Assembly: GCF_009831215.1 (NCBI RefSeq)
Contig: NZ_WUTW01000003.1
Span: forward strand, 373,325 to 437,324
Direction of reading: 5' to 3'
DNA length: 64,000 bases
Source: Actinomadura rayongensis
Lineage (GTDB): Bacteria; Actinomycetota; Actinomycetes; Streptosporangiales; Streptosporangiaceae
Shown here: one piece after another, positions 60,263 through 64,000 of the stretch
How positions within the stretch are numbered: position 1 is the first letter of the stretch
Layout of the letters: the number at the start of each line of letters is the position of its first letter
The notes under the pieces: model-generated
Told to the model about the DNA's origin: nothing
Seen by the model: only the letters and a program-made list of their open reading frames with translations
Databases searched by the model: none
Translations under genes and position numbers: made by a program

Positions 60263-61372
60263 GTGTCGACCCACGACCTCTACATCACCCCCGTCCCCGA
60301 GTCCACCCGCGAGGTCACGCCCGCGGGAAGCACGCGGTTCACATGGGAGTACGACGACGGGCGCGAGAAGCTGCTCGCCCTGTACCAGAAGGGCAAGGAC
60401 CGGCAGTGGGACTCGGTCAAGCGCATCGACTGGGACCTGGACGTCGATCCGTACAACGTCCTCGGCATCCCCGACCAGTCGCTGGCCATCTACGGCACGA
60501 AGTACTGGGACAAACTCAGCCCGAAGGAACGGGCTGAGCTGCGGCGGCACTCGGCGTCCTGGCAGTTCAGCCAGTTCATGCACGGCGAGCAGGGCGCGAT
60601 GGTCACCGCCGCGAAGATCGTGGAGACCGCGCCGGACCTGGACGCCAAGTTCTACTCCGCCACCCAGACGATGGACGAGGCCCGCCACGTCGAGGTCTTC
60701 GCCCGCTTCCTCCAGGACAAGATCGGGCTCGTCTACCCGATCAACACCAAGCTCCAGGACCTGCTCGCCGAGACGCTGACCGACTCCCGCTGGGACATGC
60801 CGTTCCTCGGGATGCAGGTGCTCATCGAAGGGCTCGCGCTCGCGGCGTTCGGCGTCATGCGGGACGTCACGACGCAGCCGCTCCCCCGCCAGATCCTCGC
60901 CTACGTCATGCAGGACGAGGCCCGCCACGTCGCGTTCGGCCGGATGGCGCTGCGCGACCTCTACCGCGACCTCTCCGCCGCCGAGCGCAAGGACCGCGAG
61001 GAGTTCGTGATCCAGGGCTGCCACCTCATGCGCGACCGCATCCGCAGCCGCGAGGTCTGGGAGAACTTCGGCCTCGCCACCCCCGAGGTCCGCAAGCTGA
61101 TCGACGAGTCCCCGTACATGCGGATGTTCCAGAGCCTGCTGTTCAGCCGGATCGTCCCGTGCGTGAAGGACATCGGCCTGTGGAGCCCGAGGATCCAGGA
61201 GACCTTCGCGGAGATGGGCGTGCTGGACGCGTCCCGCGCCGACCTGGACGCCCTCATGCGCGGCGACGAGGAGATCGCCGACCGCCTGGACGCCGAGCGG
61301 TTCGCCGCCGAGGAGGCCGCCCGCAAGGCCGAGGTGGACGCCGTCATCGCCGCCGAGGCCGCGTCGTCCTGA
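60263..61372 (+). CDS. Ferritin-like diiron protein
   Basis: A 369-residue helical protein with a ferritin-like four-helix diiron site. Likely iron ligands are Glu in FMHGEQGAM, Glu/His in TMDEARHVEVF, Glu in LIEGLALAAFG and Glu/His in MQDEARHVAFG. The two DEARH motifs match the EXXH pairs of R2-like and other diiron oxygenases. It could be an oxygenase or desaturase-like enzyme. The GTG start at 60263 is followed, after the stop, by the AurF-like gene in the same operon (20 bases). Divergent from a TetR gene with a palindromic operator. The C-terminal tail is rich in Ala and Glu. Confidence 0.82.
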   Translation: MSTHDLYITPVPESTREVTPAGSTRFTWEYDDGREKLLALYQKGKDRQWDSVKRIDWDLDVDPYNVLGIPDQSLAIYGTKYWDKLSPKERAELRRHSASWQFSQFMHGEQGAMVTAAKIVETAPDLDAKFYSATQTMDEARHVEVFARFLQDKIGLVYPINTKLQDLLAETLTDSRWDMPFLGMQVLIEGLALAAFGVMRDVTTQPLPRQILAYVMQDEARHVAFGRMALRDLYRDLSAAERKDREEFVIQGCHLMRDRIRSREVWENFGLATPEVRKLIDESPYMRMFQSLLFSRIVPCVKDIGLWSPRIQETFAEMGVLDASRADLDALMRGDEEIADRLDAERFAAEEAARKAEVDAVIAAEAASS

Positions 61373-61392
61373 CCCCCCGCGAGGAGGAGAGC

Positions 61393-62340
61393 ATGCCCAC
61401 CACCGCCCCCGAACGCACCGCGGTCGTCCGCTGCCGCGACGGCGACCACACGCTCGCGCTGACCGACCGCGACGCCGTCGCGCGCCGCCTGCTGGACGCG
61501 TCCCGCAAGCACTCCTTCGATCCCGACGTGGACGTGGACTGGGACGTCCCGCAGGACCCCGACGTCTACTACCTGCCGCCCGTCCTCGTGTCGCTGTACG
61601 AGACGCCGCTGTGGGACGGCCTGACGCACCGGCAGCGCGTCGAGCTGTCCAAGCGGGAGATGGCGAGCATCGCGTCCTTCGGCATCTGGGCCGAGTTCAT
61701 GCTGATGCAGGCGCTCGTCCAGCACTGTCACCGGCACCGCTACGACAGCGAGCACGTGGCGTACGCGCTCACCGAGATCGCGGACGAGTGCCGTCACTCG
61801 ATCATGTTCGGGCGGATGGTCCGGACGTTCGGCCTGCGCACCCACCGGCCGAACGCGCTCCAGTACTCGGCGGGCGTGGTGTCGGGCGCGGTGTACGACC
61901 CGCTGGTCAAGTTCGCGGGGACGCTCGTCGTGGAGGAGTTCACCGACGCGTTCCAGCGGCTCAGCTTCCCCGACGAGGAGATCCAGCCGCTCGTCCGGCA
62001 GGTGACGCGGATCCACGTCATCGAGGAGGCGCGGCACATCCGGTACGCGCGCGAGGAGCTGAAGCGGCTGGTCGCCGCGGCGTCCGCGCCGCGCCGGCGG
62101 CTCGCGGCGGCCGGGCTGGCGTACGCGACGCGGCTGATCACCTCGCAGGTCGTCCATCCGTCGTGCTACACGGCGGTGGGCCTGGACCCGCGCGCGGCGC
62201 GGCGCGCGGCGGCGGCCAGCCCGCACCGCCGCGCGACGCTCGCGTGGTCGTTCCGCAAGTGCACCGCGTTCCTGGACGAGGTCGGCTACCTGGACGGACC
62301 CGCCCGGCGGATCTGGGTCAACGGGGGTCTGCTGGAGTGA
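61393..62340 (+). CDS. AurF-like diiron oxygenase
   Basis: A 315-residue diiron protein of the AurF/p-aminobenzoate N-oxygenase class. Ligand motifs are Glu in AEFMLMQALV, Glu/His in EIADECRHSIMFGRM, Glu in VVEEFTDAF and EEARHIRYAREEL. Family members oxidise arylamines to nitro groups; others act on different substrates, and the actinobacterial branch is mostly untested. GAGGAGGAGA directly upstream is a very strong ribosome binding site. It is the second gene of a diiron pair and its end overlaps the convergent phosphopantetheinyl transferase gene by 23 bases. Confidence 0.85.
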   Translation: MPTTAPERTAVVRCRDGDHTLALTDRDAVARRLLDASRKHSFDPDVDVDWDVPQDPDVYYLPPVLVSLYETPLWDGLTHRQRVELSKREMASIASFGIWAEFMLMQALVQHCHRHRYDSEHVAYALTEIADECRHSIMFGRMVRTFGLRTHRPNALQYSAGVVSGAVYDPLVKFAGTLVVEEFTDAFQRLSFPDEEIQPLVRQVTRIHVIEEARHIRYAREELKRLVAAASAPRRRLAAAGLAYATRLITSQVVHPSCYTAVGLDPRAARRAAAASPHRRATLAWSFRKCTAFLDEVGYLDGPARRIWVNGGLLE

Positions 62341-63028
62341 ACGGCCGCTCCTCCACCGGGACGTCGGCGGGCTGGTCGAGCAGCGCGAGGCACGCGGCGT
62401 ACCCCGGACCGGGATCGAGCGTGCGCATGGTGATCCTCCCGACGAGTTCGGGCCGTCCGGACCAGTCGAGCAACTGGGGGTTTTCGGAAGGACCGGAAAC
62501 CCGCAGCTTCGTCATCGGCTCGCGCAGTCCGTCTCCGGTGGCCTTGAGAAGGGCCTCCTTGCGCGTCCAGTAGGCGAGCAGTTCGGTCTCGCCGGACCCC
62601 CGCTCCCCCTCGGCGAGGACGTGGTCGGCGAAGCTGTCGTTCAGCCGTCCGGAGGCCTCCTCGACGTCCACGCCGAGCGGCCCGTGCGGGGACAGGGCGA
62701 GGACGACCCGGTCGCCGGAGTGCGAGATCGACAGGTGCGGGCCGCCCGGGATCACCGGCCGGCCGTGCGGCTGGTCGCAGTCCGGGCAGGTCCGGTCGAC
62801 CGGGACGGCCGCGGGCGCGACGCCGAGCCGGGCACCGACCGTGATCCGGGTGAGCGCGACGCCGAGCGTGAAGCGGTCGCGGTCGGCGTCGCGGAGGTAC
62901 TTGGCGCGCCGCTCCTTCTCGACCGGGTCGAGCAGTGCCGCGTGGGCCGGTCGCACCGCGTCCAGCGACGCCCACCAGACGGTGACTGGTTCCACCCCGA
63001 CTCCCATTCCGGCGGCGCCGCCGCCCAT
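62318..63028 (-). CDS. 4'-phosphopantetheinyl transferase, Sfp type
   Basis: A 236-residue Sfp-type enzyme. The magnesium/CoA motifs are GVDVEEASGR (with Asp/Glu ligands) and AYWTRKEALLKATGDGL. The substrate-arginine segment RRAKYLRDADRDRF near residue 30 and ISHSGDRVVLAL are also typical. It attaches phosphopantetheine from CoA to carrier proteins of polyketide, nonribosomal peptide or fatty acid synthases. ATG at 63028 is used because GAAGGTG lies nine bases upstream; a GTG at 63040 or ATG at 63007 are alternatives. No carrier-protein gene is visible within the window. Confidence 0.9.
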   Translation of the reverse strand: MGGGAAGMGVGVEPVTVWWASLDAVRPAHAALLDPVEKERRAKYLRDADRDRFTLGVALTRITVGARLGVAPAAVPVDRTCPDCDQPHGRPVIPGGPHLSISHSGDRVVLALSPHGPLGVDVEEASGRLNDSFADHVLAEGERGSGETELLAYWTRKEALLKATGDGLREPMTKLRVSGPSENPQLLDWSGRPELVGRITMRTLDPGPGYAACLALLDQPADVPVEERPFTPADPR

Positions 63029-63040
63029 TCCCGAGCACAC

Positions 63041-63355
63041 CTTCAGTACATCTCAGACTATTTCGTATATATCGGACCGACGGGAAGCACCGAGGCCGCC
63101 GGACCCGTGCGGCCCGGCGGCCTCGCGGCGGAGTACCCGCCCCTTCACCTGGGGTTATCTACACCCAGGACACTCCCGCGCGTTGTGCGGTCACGACGAC
63201 GCCTCCTCCTCCCCTTGGCGTGTCGAGCACCGGCCGCGCCGTGCCAGCCTGCGACGGCCGACGGCGACCGGCGCTTCCCTCCCCTTTCACGAAACAACCT
63301 TAGAAGCGAGGGACTTCTCTTATGCCATGATCGGCCGATTGAGGTCATAAATGGT
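63041..63355. other. Divergent-looking intergenic region upstream of the transferase gene
   Basis: A 315-base gap without a supportable gene. It contains an AT-rich patch near 63056-63075 (CTATTTCGTATATATCGG), probably part of the transferase promoter, and another around 63290-63330 near the stop of the last gene. No tRNA, repeat or clear hairpin was found. Confidence 0.45.
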
Positions 63356-64000
63356 TCACCGAAAACCCGCCAGCACTTCCCGCGCCGCCCCCTCGGCGTT
63401 CGCCAGGCACGCGCGCCGCGCGGCGGCCGGCCCGCCGCTCTCCGGGGCCGCCTCGCTGTAGGCGACGGTCAGCACGACGTTGCGGACGCGGACGGTGACC
63501 TGCCCGGTCACGGTGCTCGGCGGCTCGTCCACCGTGAACCAGTGGAACGCCTCGTCGCCGAGCCCGTCGATCCGCTCCAGCGTGAGCGTCCGCTGGGCGG
63601 GCTCGCCGGTCGCCTGGCGCAGCGCGGCGGCGAAGGTCTGCCGGGCGGCGCCGGACGGATCGCCGCCGGTCGCCGCTACGAGCCGTTCGTCCACCGTCAG
63701 CCACCGGTACCGCTTTCCCGGCGCCGTGAACGTGCAGGTCGCCGTGGCCGCGTCGGTGTGCCGCCGGGACGTCGCGCCCGGGACGAGCCGGTCCAGCGTC
63801 GCGCGGCCGACCCCGGCGCAGGGATCGCCGAGCCGCGTGATCGGGGCGCCCGGAGGCGGCGCGGCCGAGTGCGACGGCACGGCGGACGGCGGCGGAGGGC
63901 GCCGCTCCCCCGATCCCCCGCCGGGCATGAGCACGAGCGCGACGCCCCCGGCCAGGACGACGGCCGCCGCCGTGAGGACGAGCGGGAGCGCGCGCGGACG
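63356..64000 (-). CDS. Membrane-anchored protein with extracytoplasmic domain, 5' end outside window
   Basis: The minus-strand frame runs open to base 64000, so the N-terminus is missing; about 213 residues are visible. The first visible residues form a transmembrane helix (LVLTAAAVVLAGGVALVL) preceded by Arg-Pro-Arg, indicating a cytoplasmic N-terminus. A Pro/Ser linker leads to an extracytoplasmic domain of about 160 residues with two or more cysteines (DPCAGVG, ATCTF, RRACLAN). The pattern DPCAGVGRATLDRLVPG and a CTF strand resembles DUF3558-like lipoprotein or kinase-associated domains, but I cannot assign it. No function is claimed. Confidence 0.7.
   Translation of the reverse strand, partial: RPRALPLVLTAAAVVLAGGVALVLMPGGGSGERRPPPPSAVPSHSAAPPPGAPITRLGDPCAGVGRATLDRLVPGATSRRHTDAATATCTFTAPGKRYRWLTVDERLVAATGGDPSGAARQTFAAALRQATGEPAQRTLTLERIDGLGDEAFHWFTVDEPPSTVTGQVTVRVRNVVLTVAYSEAAPESGGPAAARRACLANAEGAAREVLAGFR

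Overview
The window is very GC-rich (roughly 70-74% by eye) with dense, mostly uninterrupted coding. It carries mycothiol biosynthesis (mshB), a geosmin synthase, a stand-alone ribosomal protein S4 gene of the Streptomyces type, Ser/Thr kinases with C-terminal extracytoplasmic tails, and a bell/BASS-type signalling protein. This fits a sporulating actinomycete chromosome, most likely Actinomadura or a relative in the Thermomonosporaceae; the genus is inference. I see no rRNA, tRNA, CRISPR array, insertion sequence, integrase or prophage genes.

Layout. 0-5.8 kb: two crotonase-fold proteins, two SAM-dependent methyltransferases flanking an unrecognised protein, and a Tat-exported phosphoesterase. 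5.8-10.4 kb: a three-subunit molybdenum aldehyde oxidoreductase of the PaoABC type, divergent from geosmin synthase (10.6-12.8 kb). 12.8-15.7 kb: NADAR, GNAT, a 47-residue peptide gene with a strong ribosome binding site and its own terminator, a bell/BASS (RHIM-like amyloid motif) protein and a small Cys/His protein. 15.8-19.6 kb: an operon for two Family 2B encapsulin shell proteins plus a polyprenyl diphosphate synthase, the expected enzyme cargo. 19.8-31.3 kb: transporter, dihydrolipoyl dehydrogenase, phosphatase, WS/DGAT, uracil-DNA glycosylase, acyltransferase, DUF5925 ATPase, and a divergent DUF2470/rpsD pair sharing iron boxes. 31.4-45.9 kb: RraA-like protein, two Ser/Thr kinases, ornithine aminotransferase, a PadR-regulated DHA2 exporter, an iron-box-controlled PepSY membrane operon, mshB, an S9 peptidase and a receiver-PP2C phosphatase.

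46-55 kb holds two complete and different succinate dehydrogenases facing each other: a fumarate-reductase-like sdhCAB on the plus strand and a mycobacterial Sdh1-like three-gene operon on the minus strand. LysR and Crp/Fnr regulators lie between them, and the two promoters share a sequence element. 55.5-62.3 kb carries an XRE regulator, three TetR regulators, a Baeyer-Villiger-like monooxygenase and two diiron proteins, with two long palindromes that look like TetR operators. The window ends with a phosphopantetheinyl transferase and a truncated membrane-anchored protein.

The strongest leads are the two-shell encapsulin/prenyl synthase operon close to geosmin synthase, the orphan bell/BASS protein and nearby peptide gene, and the shared control element of the two succinate dehydrogenase operons.
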